DNA from: Actinomadura opuntiae | Lineage (GTDB): Bacteria > Actinomycetota > Actinomycetes > Streptosporangiales > Streptosporangiaceae | Length of the DNA: 64,000 nucleotides | Direction of reading: 5' to 3' | Assembly (NCBI RefSeq): GCF_030283205.1 | Contig: NZ_JASNWF010000013.1 | Coordinates: forward strand, 188,540 to 252,539 | Part shown: positions 17,809 through 27,184 of the stretch, piece by piece | Layout of the letters: every line of letters begins with the position of its first letter | Numbering within the stretch: the stretch's first letter is position 1 | Made by a program: the position numbers and the translations under genes | Notes under the pieces: generated by a model | Told to the model about the DNA's origin: nothing | Database searches by the model: none | What the model saw: the letters and a program-made list of their open reading frames with translations, nothing else

Positions 17809-18072
17809 CCGACACCTGCCGCCCCGAGGAGGTCGGGGAGGCGGCGACGCCCGAGAGGACGTGGGTGACACAGGCGGCGAGGAGGCCGTCCCGATCGTGG
17901 GCCCCTTTAGGACGCCCGCGACGATGGACCGGAGCGGCGGCGGTAAGCATGTCGTTCGCGGTGTCGCCGCGGACGGCGATGTGCCGAAACCAACGGGCCC
18001 TCGATCAGACCGCCGCGCAGCGGACGCCCCAGGCGGCCGCGGCGCTCGACAGTCGATCGGAGCGGGCGGAGG
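17809..18072. other. Intergenic region before the tandem repeat
   Basis: 264 bp between the SRPBCC gene and the repeat array. No gene, hairpin or promoter that I can support. Confidence 0.4.
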
Positions 18073-18240
18073 TCAACCGCGGGCGGGGTCAGCCGCGGAC
18101 GGACCTCAACCGCGGACGGACCTCAACCGCGGACGGACCTCAACCGCGGACGGACCTCAACCGCGGACGGACCTCAACCGCGGACGGACCTCAACCGCGG
18201 ACGGACGTCAACCGCGGGCGGACGTCAACCGCGGGCGGCG
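18073..18240. repeat. 17-bp tandem repeat array (10 units) overlapping the holA stop codon
   Basis: Unit TCAACCGCGGACGGACC. Starts: 18073 (16 bp), 18089, 18106, 18123, 18140, 18157, 18174, 18191, 18208 and 18225. The last unit contains the holA stop and its last codons, so the array looks like repeated duplication of the holA 3' end. Units differ at a few positions (GGGCGG vs GGACGG). Because 17 is not a multiple of 3, stop triplets fall in all three frames. Confidence 0.95.
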
Positions 18241-19175
18241 ACGATGTCGGCGACGGTCTTCTCCAGCGCGTAGGCGGGGTCGGCGGCGCCGCCCTTCACC
18301 TGCGCGTCGGCCTCGGCCACGGCGGTCAGGGCGCGGGCCACGCCGTCACCCGACCAGCCGCGCAGCTGCCTCTGCACGCGCTCGATCTTCCACGGTGGCA
18401 TGCCCAGGTCCTTGGCCAGCGCGGCACCGCGGGCTCCCCGCGGCGCGCCGCCGACCTTGGCCAGGCCGCGGACGCCCTGCGCCAGCGCGCTGACGATCAG
18501 CACCGGCGCCACCCCCGTCGCGAGCGCCCACCGCAACTGCTCCAGCGCCTCCGCCAAGTGCCCCTCGATCGCCTTGTCCGCGACCGTGAACCCGCTGACC
18601 TCGGCGCGTCCCCTGTAGTACCGGGCGACGGCGGCGTCGTCGATCTTCCCGCCGGTGTCGGCGACGAGCTGGCTGCACGCGGCGGCCAGCTCGCGCAGAT
18701 CGTTGCCCACGGCCTCCAGCAGTCCGCGCGCCGCGTCCGGCGAGATCTTCCCGCCGGACCGCCGGATCTCCGCCCGCACGAAGTCGATCCGCTCCCCCAT
18801 CTTCGTCACCTTGGGACAGGAGATCTTGCGTGCCTTGAGCTTCGTCAGCCCGTCCACCAGCGCCTTGCCCTTGGCGCCACCGTGGTGGACGGCCACGAGC
18901 ACCACGTCCTCCGCCGGGTCCTTGGCGTACGTGAGCACCTCGGCGGTCAGGTCCTTGCCCAGGTCCTGCGCCGCCCGGATGACGAGCACCTTCCCGCCGC
19001 CGAACAGCGACGGCGACGTCAGCTCCGAGATCCGCCCGGGCTCGAGCCCGCCCGGCGCGAGGTCGATCACCTCGGCCTCCGGGTCCCGCCCCCGCACGGA
19101 CGCGGCGACCTCGCCGATCGCCCGCTCCACGAGCAGCTCTTCGTCTCCCACGATCAGGATGATGGCCTCGGACAC
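18225..19175 (-). CDS. holA: DNA polymerase III delta subunit (HolA)
   Basis: Clamp-loader subunit that opens the beta clamp. 316 residues. It starts at GTG 19175 (VSEAIILIVGDEELLVERAIGEV), whose N-terminal part matches the delta-subunit AAA+-like fold; the end reads ALEKTVADIVAARG. There is no Walker A, as expected for delta. An upstream in-frame ATG at 19244 would add Gly/Ala-rich sequence with no homology. Adjacent to comEC/comEA, a conserved context. The last codons are part of the tandem repeat array. Confidence 0.93.
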   Translation of the reverse strand: MSEAIILIVGDEELLVERAIGEVAASVRGRDPEAEVIDLAPGGLEPGRISELTSPSLFGGGKVLVIRAAQDLGKDLTAEVLTYAKDPAEDVVLVAVHHGGAKGKALVDGLTKLKARKISCPKVTKMGERIDFVRAEIRRSGGKISPDAARGLLEAVGNDLRELAAACSQLVADTGGKIDDAAVARYYRGRAEVSGFTVADKAIEGHLAEALEQLRWALATGVAPVLIVSALAQGVRGLAKVGGAPRGARGAALAKDLGMPPWKIERVQRQLRGWSGDGVARALTAVAEADAQVKGGAADPAYALEKTVADIVAARG

Positions 19176-19296
19176 CCCTGCAGCATGCCACGCCCCACCC
19201 CCTCCCCGCGCCACCCCGCAAACACCCCCAACGCGAGGGGGCACGGCGGCGGGGTGACAGCAACGCGGACGCGACGTGGCGGGGGTGGGGGGTGGG

Positions 19297-21921
19297 TTAG
19301 TGGCGGGAGATGGCGGTGGGGCCGGCTTTGGTGTGGACGATGGCGATGTCTCCGTCCTGGTCGGTGCGGTGGATCTGGGTGTGGAGGCCGTGCAGCAGGG
19401 CGAGGGTGGACGGGGACGGGTGACCGTAATCGTTGTCCCGGCCGACGGAGACGAGGGAGATCGGCGCGTGGGCGGCGGCCAGGAAGCGGGGGTCCTGGCT
19501 GCGGGATCCGTGGTGCGGGACCTTCAGTACCTGGACGCGGGGGACGCTCGTTTCCAGGGCGCGCTGCGCGTCGGTCTCGACGTCGCCGGCGAGCAGGGCG
19601 CTGAAGCCGGGGCGCCGGGCCACAAGGACGATGCTGGCGTTGTTGATCGTGGTGCCGTCGTCGCTCGGTGACAGGGCCGGGCCGGTGGACGGGGCGAGGA
19701 TCGTGAGGGTGAGGTCGCCGACGCGCCACTGCCGGCCCGCGAGCGCCGGACGGGACGGCAGGCCCGCGATGAAGCGGTTCTCGGCACCGTCGGTGAGGGG
19801 CGTCCTGAGGACCTCGCGGACAGTGCGGCCGTGCCGGACGCCGGACGTCCCGCCGATGTGGTCGGCGTGCGGATGGGTGAGGACAAGCAGCGGCACGTCC
19901 GTCACCCGGAGGCGGGAGAGGCAGCGGTCGACCGGGGCGGGGGCGGGACCGGCGTCCACGACGACGGCGCGGCCGGGCCCGGCGGCGAGCGCCAGCGCGT
20001 CGCCCTGCCCGACGTCGCAGGCGACCATCTGCCAACCCGGTGGCGGCCAGCCCGGTGCCATCACCCGCAGGACGACGACGGCGACCAGCACGCCCGCCAT
20101 CGCGGCGACCACAAGCAGACGCAGGCGGGGACTGCGGAGGATCAGCACGGCGACGCCGCCCGCCAGCAGCAGGGTGGCCGCGCCGAGCCCGCCGCCGGTC
20201 CACGGGATGGTCGCGTAGGGCAGCGCGGCGGCGGTGCGGGCGACCCGGATGATCCAGCCGACGGCGAGGCCTGCGGGCCATACCACCAGGCGGGCGAGCG
20301 GCAGCGACACGGGCGCGATGGCGGCGCCGAGGGCGCCCAGCAGCGTCGCCGGCGCGACAGCAGGGGCGGCCAGCAGGTTCGCCGGCAGGGACACCACCCC
20401 TACCTCACCGGAGAGCATCACCAGGACCGGCGCCACGGCCACCTCGGCGGCCGCCGCGACGGCGAGGGCGTCCGCGAGCGGGCCGGGCAGGCGACGCGCG
20501 AGCCGCTCGCGCCAGGGCGGCGCGAGGACCAGCAGGCCCACCGTCGCCAGCACCGAGAGGGCGAAGCCGTACGAGCGCGCCAGCTCCGGGTCGATCAGGA
20601 CGAGCAGCAGCACGGCGGCGCACAGCGCGGGCACGCCCTGCCGGGACCGCCCGGTGAACAGCGCGAGCAGCGCCACCAGCCCCATGACCGTGGCCCGCAG
20701 GACGCTCGGGTCCGGCCGCGCGATCACCACGAACGCGGCCACCGCCACGGCCGCGACCGGCGGGGCACGGCGGCGGCCGAGGCCGGCGACGCGGCACAGC
20801 CACAGGACGGCGCCGATGACGATCGCCAGGTTGGCGCCGGACACGACGAGGAGGTGGCTCAGCCCAGCGGCGCGAAAGTCGTCGGCGAGGGCCGGGTCCA
20901 GCCGCGAGGTATCGCCATCGACCATGCCGGGCAGGACACCGCGCTGGTCGGGCGGGAGCCGATCGGCCGCCGCGCGCAGCCGCTCGCGGACCCGCTCCGC
21001 GACCCGCTGGATCGCAGACGGGTCGCCCAGCACCGCCGGCGGGCCCCGCACGATCACCACCGCGGCGAGCAGTTCGGCGCCGCGCGGCTCCTCGAACCGG
21101 CCCCGCAGCCGCACCCGCTGGCTCGGCAGCAGCCCGAGCCAGCGCCCGTCGCGCGCGATCAGCAGCACCGGCACCCGCACCTCGGTTCCCGCGACCGCCT
21201 CCACCCGCGCCCGGACGATCACCATCGGCCGCCCCCCACCCTTCCTGGCCTGCGGATCACCGGTCAGAACCGCCTCGGCCGCCGCCGTCCCGCCCGTCCG
21301 GGCAAGCGCGCGGACAGGCCCGGTGCCCACGGCGGTCGCTCGAAACGCCACAACCGTCGCGGACGCGGCCACGCACACCAGCACCATCCCCATCAGCCGA
21401 CGGTCGAGCATCCGCGCAGCCCCGAACACACCACCCCTGTTCGGGAGCGCAACCAGCCGTGCGATGGTCGCTCGCTCACCTCCGAGCCCCCATCCCGCCG
21501 ACGCCCGCACCTCGGCTGCCGGTGCCGCTGGCGGCCGCCGCCCGCTACCGTCCGGTTCCCGTCCGGGCACGACCGAAGATCCGGCGGGTTCGTTCGCCTG
21601 CCATGAGCCTCGTGCCGCCTCGTCCGGCATCGCGGGTGTGGCTCGAGTGGCGGCCGGATGTCGACGTCCGAGTGCCTGCTCCGATGACGTCCGTTGGTCG
21701 CGGCCATCAGGTCTTCCGATTCCGAGGGGAGGAGTCGTCTCTCTTGGGTTGATGGGGGGTGTGGTGTTCCGCGGGCGACGGGAGGTGGTGAGGAGGTAGA
21801 GGGCGGTGGCGGTTGTGGTGGTGGCTACGGTCCAGGTGAGGGTGGACGGGAAGCCGATCGTCAGGGCGGCGGTGATCCAGGCGGCGAGGGCCGGGGCGGC
21901 GAGGCGGAGGTCGTGGGTCAT
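19297..21921 (-). CDS. comEC: ComEC/Rec2 family DNA-uptake channel protein
   Basis: Inner-membrane channel that takes up transforming single-stranded DNA. 874 residues. Two N-terminal membrane segments (about 8-48) are followed by a 100+ residue polar, Pro/Arg-rich segment (about 50-165) before the next helix; then ALADDFRAAGLSHLLVVSGANLA (competence domain core), many membrane helices, and a C-terminal metallo-beta-lactamase-like domain with THPHADHIGG near 680. Its ATG overlaps the comEA stop (ATGA), so comEA-comEC is one unit. Natural competence in this group is not established. Confidence 0.9.
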   Translation of the reverse strand: MTHDLRLAAPALAAWITAALTIGFPSTLTWTVATTTTATALYLLTTSRRPRNTTPPINPRETTPPLGIGRPDGRDQRTSSEQALGRRHPAATRATPAMPDEAARGSWQANEPAGSSVVPGREPDGSGRRPPAAPAAEVRASAGWGLGGERATIARLVALPNRGGVFGAARMLDRRLMGMVLVCVAASATVVAFRATAVGTGPVRALARTGGTAAAEAVLTGDPQARKGGGRPMVIVRARVEAVAGTEVRVPVLLIARDGRWLGLLPSQRVRLRGRFEEPRGAELLAAVVIVRGPPAVLGDPSAIQRVAERVRERLRAAADRLPPDQRGVLPGMVDGDTSRLDPALADDFRAAGLSHLLVVSGANLAIVIGAVLWLCRVAGLGRRRAPPVAAVAVAAFVVIARPDPSVLRATVMGLVALLALFTGRSRQGVPALCAAVLLLVLIDPELARSYGFALSVLATVGLLVLAPPWRERLARRLPGPLADALAVAAAAEVAVAPVLVMLSGEVGVVSLPANLLAAPAVAPATLLGALGAAIAPVSLPLARLVVWPAGLAVGWIIRVARTAAALPYATIPWTGGGLGAATLLLAGGVAVLILRSPRLRLLVVAAMAGVLVAVVVLRVMAPGWPPPGWQMVACDVGQGDALALAAGPGRAVVVDAGPAPAPVDRCLSRLRVTDVPLLVLTHPHADHIGGTSGVRHGRTVREVLRTPLTDGAENRFIAGLPSRPALAGRQWRVGDLTLTILAPSTGPALSPSDDGTTINNASIVLVARRPGFSALLAGDVETDAQRALETSVPRVQVLKVPHHGSRSQDPRFLAAAHAPISLVSVGRDNDYGHPSPSTLALLHGLHTQIHRTDQDGDIAIVHTKAGPTAISRH

Positions 21922-22676
21922 ACCCGCACCATCGGTTTCAGGTCGGCGAGGCGGCGGGCCCCGATGCCGGTGACGTCCTGGAGCTGGTCGACCGAGCGGA
22001 AGCCGCCGTGCTGGGTGCGGTAGTCGATGATGCGCTGGGCGAGGACGGGGCCCACGCCCGGGAGCTGGTCGAGTTGCGCGACGGTGGCGGTGTTCAGGTC
22101 GATGGGCGTGCCGGGCGCGGCCGGGCCGCCGGAGGCGGCAGGCGGTTCGCCGCCCGGCGGCGGCGCGCCGGGGGCGGGCGAGGGCATGGGGATGCCGACC
22201 GGTATCTGCTCCCCGTCCACGAGCTTGCGGGCGAGGTTGAGGGTGCCGGTCCGGGCACCGGGACGCACCCCGCCCGCGGCCTTGATAGCCTCCTCGACGC
22301 GGGAGCCGGACGGGAGCGTGACCACCCCGGGGTGCTCGACCTTGCCCAGGACGTGCACGACGACGGTGCCGGCCGGGCTCGCGGCGCCGGCGGGGACGGC
22401 CGCGGGCAACGGCCCGGACGAGGCCGGGGCGTCGGCGGACGCCTCGACCGGGGCGGCGTCCGCGCCGGCGGGCGCCGGGTCGGGGCGGGGGCGGGCCAGC
22501 CAGAGGTACCCCGCCGCGACCAGGGCTGCGATCAACGCGATGACGGCTAGGACGCGCACGTTCGCCTTCTCCGGCCCGGACCGCAGCCGGGCGGACGGCG
22601 GCTGCGCGGCCGGCGCCTCGGAGGAGGGCGGCTTGAACCGGTCGATGAGGGTCTGGAGGCGGTCGTTGGCGGTCAT
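21918..22676 (-). CDS. comEA: ComEA family helix-hairpin-helix DNA-binding protein
   Basis: 252 residues. A cytosolic N-terminal tail and one membrane segment (about 40-60) are followed by a Pro/Ala linker. A SLBB-like domain (VVHVLGKVEHPGVVTLPSGSRVEEAIKAAGG) precedes the C-terminal helix-hairpin-helix domain (LNTATVAQLDQLPGVGPVLAQRIIDYR ... VTGIGARRLADLK). In competent Gram-positives ComEA is the DNA receptor in the envelope. ATGA overlap with comEC. The start ATG at 22676 gives a plausible cytosolic tail. Confidence 0.93.
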   Translation of the reverse strand: MTANDRLQTLIDRFKPPSSEAPAAQPPSARLRSGPEKANVRVLAVIALIAALVAAGYLWLARPRPDPAPAGADAAPVEASADAPASSGPLPAAVPAGAASPAGTVVVHVLGKVEHPGVVTLPSGSRVEEAIKAAGGVRPGARTGTLNLARKLVDGEQIPVGIPMPSPAPGAPPPGGEPPAASGGPAAPGTPIDLNTATVAQLDQLPGVGPVLAQRIIDYRTQHGGFRSVDQLQDVTGIGARRLADLKPMVRV

Positions 22677-22766
22677 GGGGTCGACGCTAGGTGCGCCGGC
22701 CGCCTACCGGCAGGCCCGCCGGAAAATGTGGATAACTCACGGCGCACCCCTCCTGAGCAGGGAGGA

Positions 22767-23612
22767 TCAGAGGTGCGGGGCGATGACCACGCCGAGCATG
22801 CCGGGTCCCACGTGGGCGCCGATGGCCGGTCCGACCTCGCCGACGTAGATGTCCTCGACGTGCGGGATGCGGTCGCGCAGCCGGGCGGCGAGGGCGTCCG
22901 CGCGGCCCGCGGCGGCGAGATGCTGGACGCCGAGGTCGACGCGGCGGGCACCGGCCTGCGCGACGGCGAGCTCCTCGAGCCGGGCCAGCGCACGCGCGGA
23001 CGTGCGCACCTTCTCCAGCGGCATGATCCGTCCGCCGGCGATGTCCAGCAGCGGCTTGACCATGAGGGCGGAGCCGAGCAGCTTCCCGGCGGCGCCGATC
23101 CGGCCGCCGCGGCGCAGATGCTCGAGGGTGTCGACATAGAACAGCGACCGGGACGTCCCGGCGCGGCGCGCGGCGGCGTCGGCCGCCGCGTCGACGTCCG
23201 CACCCGCCATCGCGGCGGCGGCCGCGGTCAGCGCGGCCAGCCCGAGTCCCATGCCGATGGTCCCGCTGTCGACCACGCGAACGGGAACGGGCGCGTCCTC
23301 GGCGGCGAGACGCGCCGCCTCCAGCGTCCCGGACATGGCCGCCGACAGGTGCACGGACACCACGGCGTCGGCGCCGGCCTCCGCGGCGGCCTCGTAAGCC
23401 TGGACGAACCGTCCCGGCGAGGGACGGGACGTGGTGACGGGCCGCCGGTCCCGCAGCGCCCGGACGGCCTCGGCGCCGCTGATGTCGCCCTCGTCCCGCA
23501 TGGGGCCGCCCAGGGAGATCTGCATGGGGACGACGGTCAGCCCGTGCCGTTCGGCGAGCCCCGGCGGGAGGTAGGCGGTGGAATCCGTGACGACCGCGAC
23601 GGAGCTGCCCAT
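22767..23612 (-). CDS. DegV family fatty-acid-binding protein
   Basis: 281 residues from ATG 23612 (MGSSVAVVTDSTAYLPPGLAERHGLTVVPMQISLGG); upstream codons to 23648 lack homology. DegV proteins bind fatty acids and in Firmicutes serve the FakA/FakB kinase system; that partner is not here. The two-domain fold is visible (TTSRPSPGRFVQAYEAAAEAGADAVVSVHLSAAMSGTL, RVVDSGTIGMGLG). Located next to comEA, as in many actinomycetes. Soluble. Confidence 0.92.
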   Translation of the reverse strand: MGSSVAVVTDSTAYLPPGLAERHGLTVVPMQISLGGPMRDEGDISGAEAVRALRDRRPVTTSRPSPGRFVQAYEAAAEAGADAVVSVHLSAAMSGTLEAARLAAEDAPVPVRVVDSGTIGMGLGLAALTAAAAAMAGADVDAAADAAARRAGTSRSLFYVDTLEHLRRGGRIGAAGKLLGSALMVKPLLDIAGGRIMPLEKVRTSARALARLEELAVAQAGARRVDLGVQHLAAAGRADALAARLRDRIPHVEDIYVGEVGPAIGAHVGPGMLGVVIAPHL

Positions 23613-23693
23613 GAACGCGACATTACCCCCAGGCGTCTCCAAAACCACTTCCGCGACGCACTCGTCGAAAGCGGACGTCCAAGCGACGACGCG

Positions 23694-24908
23694 TCAGGGC
23701 TGGACCGGCACGCCCCCGCGCCACACCCGCAGCGCGCGCAGCCCGAACGCCCACGCGAACGCGCCCTCGTGGTCGGCGTCCCACAGCACGATGTCGGCGA
23801 GCATGCCCGGCGCCAGCGAGCCGCGGTCGCCGACGCGCAGGGCGGCGGCCCCGCCGAGCGTGGCGGCGCGCAGCGCCTCGGTGACGCTCAGCCCGAACAT
23901 GGCGACCGAGAGCCCGATGACGAGGGGCATCGAGGTGATGCCGCACTGGCCGGGGTTGTGGTCGGTGCCGAGCGCGACGGTGACGCCGCGGTCGAGCATC
24001 TGCCGGACGGGCGCCGGGGCGCGGCTGCTGTTGAGGGCGCTACCGGGGCAGACGGTGGCGGTGACGCCGGCGTGCGCGAGGGCCTTGATGTCGTCGTCGT
24101 TGGCCTGGGTGAGCAGGTCGGCGGAGGCACAGCCGACCTCGGCGGCGACCTGCGCGGCGCCGACGCGCTCGTTGGCGCAGGCGTGCATGCGGGCCTTCAG
24201 CCCGGCGCGCTTGCCGGTGAGCAGCAGCGCGCGGGCCTCCTCGGCGGTGAAGTGGCCCTCGTCGCAGTAGACGTCGATCGAGTCGGCACCCGCGACGGCG
24301 GCGTCGCCGGCCCACAGGCGGACGGCCTCGATGTAGTCGCGGCGGCGGCCGAAGAACTCCGGCGGAAGGATGTGGGCGGCGAGGAACGTCGCGTGGATGC
24401 GCGGCATGGACGGCTCGCCCTCCAGCGAGCGCAGCATCCGGATGTCGGCGAGCTCCCCGTCGCGGGTGAGGTGGTAGCCGGTCTTGGCCTCGACGGTGGT
24501 GGTTCCGGCGAGGATCCACTGCCGCAGCCGCTCCCGGACGCCGTTGCACAGCGTCCAGGGGTCGGTGCCGCGGGTCACGGTGACGGTGGAGTTGACGCCG
24601 CCGCCGGCCGCCGCGATCGCCGAGTGCGACGACCCGCTGGTGCGCATCGCCAGCTCCGCCCAGCGGTTGCCCGCGTAGACGGGGTGGGAGTGGGCGTCGA
24701 TGAGGCCGGGCGTGACCAGGCCGCCGCCGAGGTTCTCGACATGGTCGACGTCGACGATGTCGTCGATGATCCCCGGGACGCTCTGCGGCAGGTCCGAGGC
24801 GGGCCCGGCCCAGACGATGCGGTCGTCGTGGATCAGCACGGCGGCGTTGCTGCAGACGTCGGTGCCCGTCCAGAGCCTGCCGATGTTCGTCAACAGCCGA
24901 ACCGTCAT
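23694..24908 (-). CDS. hutI: Imidazolonepropionase (HutI)
   Basis: Amidohydrolase-fold metalloenzyme of histidine degradation: hydrolyses 4-imidazolone-5-propionate to N-formimidoyl-L-glutamate. 404 residues from ATG 24908; the metal motif H-x-H is at 73-75 (LIDAHSHPVYAGNRWAELAMRT), with further ligands in DVYCDEGHFTAEEA and GTDHNPGQCG. Size and motifs are normal. It stands alone: no hutU or hutH neighbour. An in-frame extension to 25082 would add a His/Pro-rich tail and is not favoured. Confidence 0.93.
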   Translation of the reverse strand: MTVRLLTNIGRLWTGTDVCSNAAVLIHDDRIVWAGPASDLPQSVPGIIDDIVDVDHVENLGGGLVTPGLIDAHSHPVYAGNRWAELAMRTSGSSHSAIAAAGGGVNSTVTVTRGTDPWTLCNGVRERLRQWILAGTTTVEAKTGYHLTRDGELADIRMLRSLEGEPSMPRIHATFLAAHILPPEFFGRRRDYIEAVRLWAGDAAVAGADSIDVYCDEGHFTAEEARALLLTGKRAGLKARMHACANERVGAAQVAAEVGCASADLLTQANDDDIKALAHAGVTATVCPGSALNSSRAPAPVRQMLDRGVTVALGTDHNPGQCGITSMPLVIGLSVAMFGLSVTEALRAATLGGAAALRVGDRGSLAPGMLADIVLWDADHEGAFAWAFGLRALRVWRGGVPVQP

Positions 24909-25436
24909 AGGGTCACCGACCTGCTCGAGACGAGGCGCCGCGGGGCGCGGTACCGGACGCTGCGAAGGGACCCGGCTGTGCGGGTGCGGGCCGTGCGGGT
25001 GAGGTGCGTGCGGGTGAGGTGCGCGCGGGGCGCTGCGCCGTGGGACGCGGCGGGCCGCCTGCTCGCCGTCCGGTGTTCGCACCTGCCATCGATGGGGCCA
25101 CCTGCTCTCGATCCGAAACGCCGACTGGGTGCCGGCGATTCACCGTTGGAGGGTCGGGTGATCGGGCGACCACCACTGGCAACGAGACCGGAGATATCGG
25201 TTTCGTTACGGTAGTGCACTGAAGGCCCGTCCGACAAGCTCTGGTCGGCGCTGGTCAGCCGACCGGACGCGACCCGCACGCCGATCCGCGCACCCCATGG
25301 TGTCCGGTCGCAGCGCATTGACAGCCATCACCCGCCCCCTAGCCCTTCGACCGTACGGATTTCAACGAGACCGTCAAGCCGTTTGGGGAAGCTGTCACCG
25401 TTCGGCGACCAGGATCATGCCGGGCCCGGAATTCGG
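24909..25436. other. Intergenic region between hutI and hflX
   Basis: About 530 bp without a supported gene. It contains two adjacent 15-bp direct repeats (GTGCGGGTGAGGTGC at 24993-25007 and 25008-25022). A possible minus-strand promoter (TTGACG, 16-bp spacer, TACGGT; bases 25350-25377) would give a leader of about 430 nt for hutI. Confidence 0.4.
25350..25377 (-). promoter_or_regulatory. Candidate minus-strand promoter upstream of hutI
   Basis: -35 TTGACG (25377-25372) and -10 TACGGT (25355-25350) with a 16-bp spacer, directed at hutI. The long distance to the start is unusual. Confidence 0.3.
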
Positions 25437-25475
25437 ACGGGCCCAGACCGTCCTTTCCGGACGGCCTGAGCCCGT
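25437..25475 (-). terminator. Terminator downstream of hflX
   Basis: Stem of 17 positions with two mismatches (arms 25437-25453 and 25459-25475) and loop TTTCC, 24 bases past the hflX stop. Confidence 0.65.
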
Positions 25476-25498
25476 ACCCGCCGGCGCGCGCGGACGCC

Positions 25499-26944
25499 TC
25501 AGACGATCTGCGCGGCCACCTCGTATCCGGACAGCTCGGCCGCCAGGTCCTGCGGGACGCGCGCGTGCAGCAGCGTGCCCTCGGCGACGTGCTCCTGCTT
25601 GAGGACCTCGCCGCGCTCGTGCACCCGCGCGACCAGGCCGCCGCGCTCGTAGGGCACCAGGGCGTGCAGCTCGCTGTCGAGCCCGGGCAGGTCGGCCTCG
25701 ATCGCGGCGCGCAGCTCGTCCATGCCGAACCCGGTGCGGGCGGAGACGACGACGCTGTGCGGCTCGCGGCGCTGCAGGCGGGCGATCGCCAGGTCGTCCG
25801 CGGCGTCCGCCTTGTTGATGACGATGATCTCGGGGATCGCGTCGGCGCCGATCTCGCGCAGCACCTCGCGGACGGCGTCGATCTGCGCCTCGGGGTCGGC
25901 GTCGGAGCCGTCCACGACGTGCAGGACCAGCCCGGCGTCGGTGACCTCCTCCAGCGTCGAGCGGAACGCCTCGACGAGCTGGTGCGGCAGGTGCCGGACG
26001 AACCCGACGGTGTCGGCGAGGGTGTAGGCGCGGCCGCCCGGCGTCTCGGCGCGCCGGACGGTGGGGTCGAGGGTGGCGAACAGCGCGTTCTCCACCAGCA
26101 CCCCGGCGCCGGTGAGCCGGTTGAGCAGGGACGACTTGCCCGCGTTGGTGTAGCCGGCGATGGCGACGGCGGGCACCTCGTGGCGGCGCCGCTCGCCGCG
26201 CTTGGTGTCGCGGGCCTTGGACATCTCGGCGATCTGCCGGCGCAGCTTGGCCATCCGGGTGCGGATCCGCCGCCGGTCCAGCTCGATCTTGGTCTCGCCG
26301 GGGCCGCGGCCACCGATGCCGACGCCGCCGGCGGCGCGCCCGCCGACCTGCCGGGACAGGTTGCCGCCCCAGCCGCGCAGCCGCGGCAGCAGGTAGTTCA
26401 GCTGGGCCAGCTCGACCTGCGCCTTGCCCTCGCGGCTCTTGGCGTGCTGGGCGAAGATGTCGAGGATCAGCGCGGTCCGGTCGATCACCTTGACCTGGAC
26501 GGTCTCCTCCAGGTGCCGCAGCTGGCTCGGCGCCAGCTCGCCGTCGCAGATGACGGTGTCGGCGCCGGTGGCGATGACGACGTCGCGCAGCTCGGCGGCC
26601 TTGCCGGAGCCGATGTAGGTGGCCGGGTCGGGGCGGGACCGGCGCTGGACGAGCCCCTCGAGCACCTCGGAGCCCGCGGTCTCGGCGAGCAGCGCCAGCT
26701 CGCGCAGCGAGTTCTCGGCGTCCTCGGCGGTGCCCTCGGTCCACACGCCGACGAGGACGACCCGCTCCAGCCGCAGGGCGCGGTACTCGACCTCGGTGAC
26801 GTCGGTGAGCTCGGTGGACAGTCCCGCGACGCGGCGCAGTGCCCGCCGGTCCTCCAGGTCGAGTTCGCCGGTCATGGGCTCGGCGTCCGGCTCGTCGTAG
26901 GTCCGGTCTTCGTGGGTCTGGTCTGCAGAGAAAGGAAGAGTCAT
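25499..26944 (-). CDS. hflX: GTPase HflX
   Basis: Ribosome-associated GTPase that splits stalled 70S ribosomes (family knowledge). 481 residues from ATG 26944, which has GAGGA about 5 bases upstream. It has an N-terminal HflX domain, a glycine-rich motif (GGRAAGGVGIGGRGPGE), and a G domain with GYTNAGKSSLLNRLTGAG (G1), DPTVRR (G2), DTVGFVRHLP (G3) and NKAD (G4). The N-terminal extension of about 60 residues (acidic) is common in actinobacteria. In this group hflX usually lies near dapF-miaA; here about 15 kb of other genes intervene. Confidence 0.95.
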   Translation of the reverse strand: MTLPFSADQTHEDRTYDEPDAEPMTGELDLEDRRALRRVAGLSTELTDVTEVEYRALRLERVVLVGVWTEGTAEDAENSLRELALLAETAGSEVLEGLVQRRSRPDPATYIGSGKAAELRDVVIATGADTVICDGELAPSQLRHLEETVQVKVIDRTALILDIFAQHAKSREGKAQVELAQLNYLLPRLRGWGGNLSRQVGGRAAGGVGIGGRGPGETKIELDRRRIRTRMAKLRRQIAEMSKARDTKRGERRRHEVPAVAIAGYTNAGKSSLLNRLTGAGVLVENALFATLDPTVRRAETPGGRAYTLADTVGFVRHLPHQLVEAFRSTLEEVTDAGLVLHVVDGSDADPEAQIDAVREVLREIGADAIPEIIVINKADAADDLAIARLQRREPHSVVVSARTGFGMDELRAAIEADLPGLDSELHALVPYERGGLVARVHERGEVLKQEHVAEGTLLHARVPQDLAAELSGYEVAAQIV

Positions 26945-27106
26945 ATGTCCTCGGTAGAACGCCGCGGCGCGGCCGTGTCTTCCCGGCGATCGTCTCACGG
27001 CCGTCCTGCCGGGTCACGCGGTTATCGGCCGCCCGGCGGCGCGGGCGCGTGGATTGGCGCGATCGCGCGCGGGGAGGTCAACGGCACGGTGGAGGGCGGC
27101 CCCGCT

Positions 27107-27136
27107 TTGACCGGGCTCCGTACCGCCGAGTAGCGT
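27107..27136 (+). promoter_or_regulatory. aceB: Putative aceB promoter
   Basis: -35 TTGACC (27107-27112), 18-bp spacer, -10 TAGCGT (27131-27136). It lies about 50 bp upstream of the aceB ATG. Just downstream is a small dyad, TTTC-N7-GAAA (about 27160-27174), where a repressor could sit. Confidence 0.45.
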
Positions 27137-27184
27137 TACTCCATAAGACAGAAGTGGAATTTCACCATACGAAAGGGCGAGCAG

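Noticed and set aside
18073..18240. CRISPR array
   Set aside because: Units are 17 bp with no unique spacers and no cas genes; a tandem repeat of the holA end explains it.
24909..25082. His/Pro-rich N-terminal extension of hutI
   Set aside because: The conserved HutI start is at 24908; the extension is low complexity and comes from direct repeats in the intergenic DNA.
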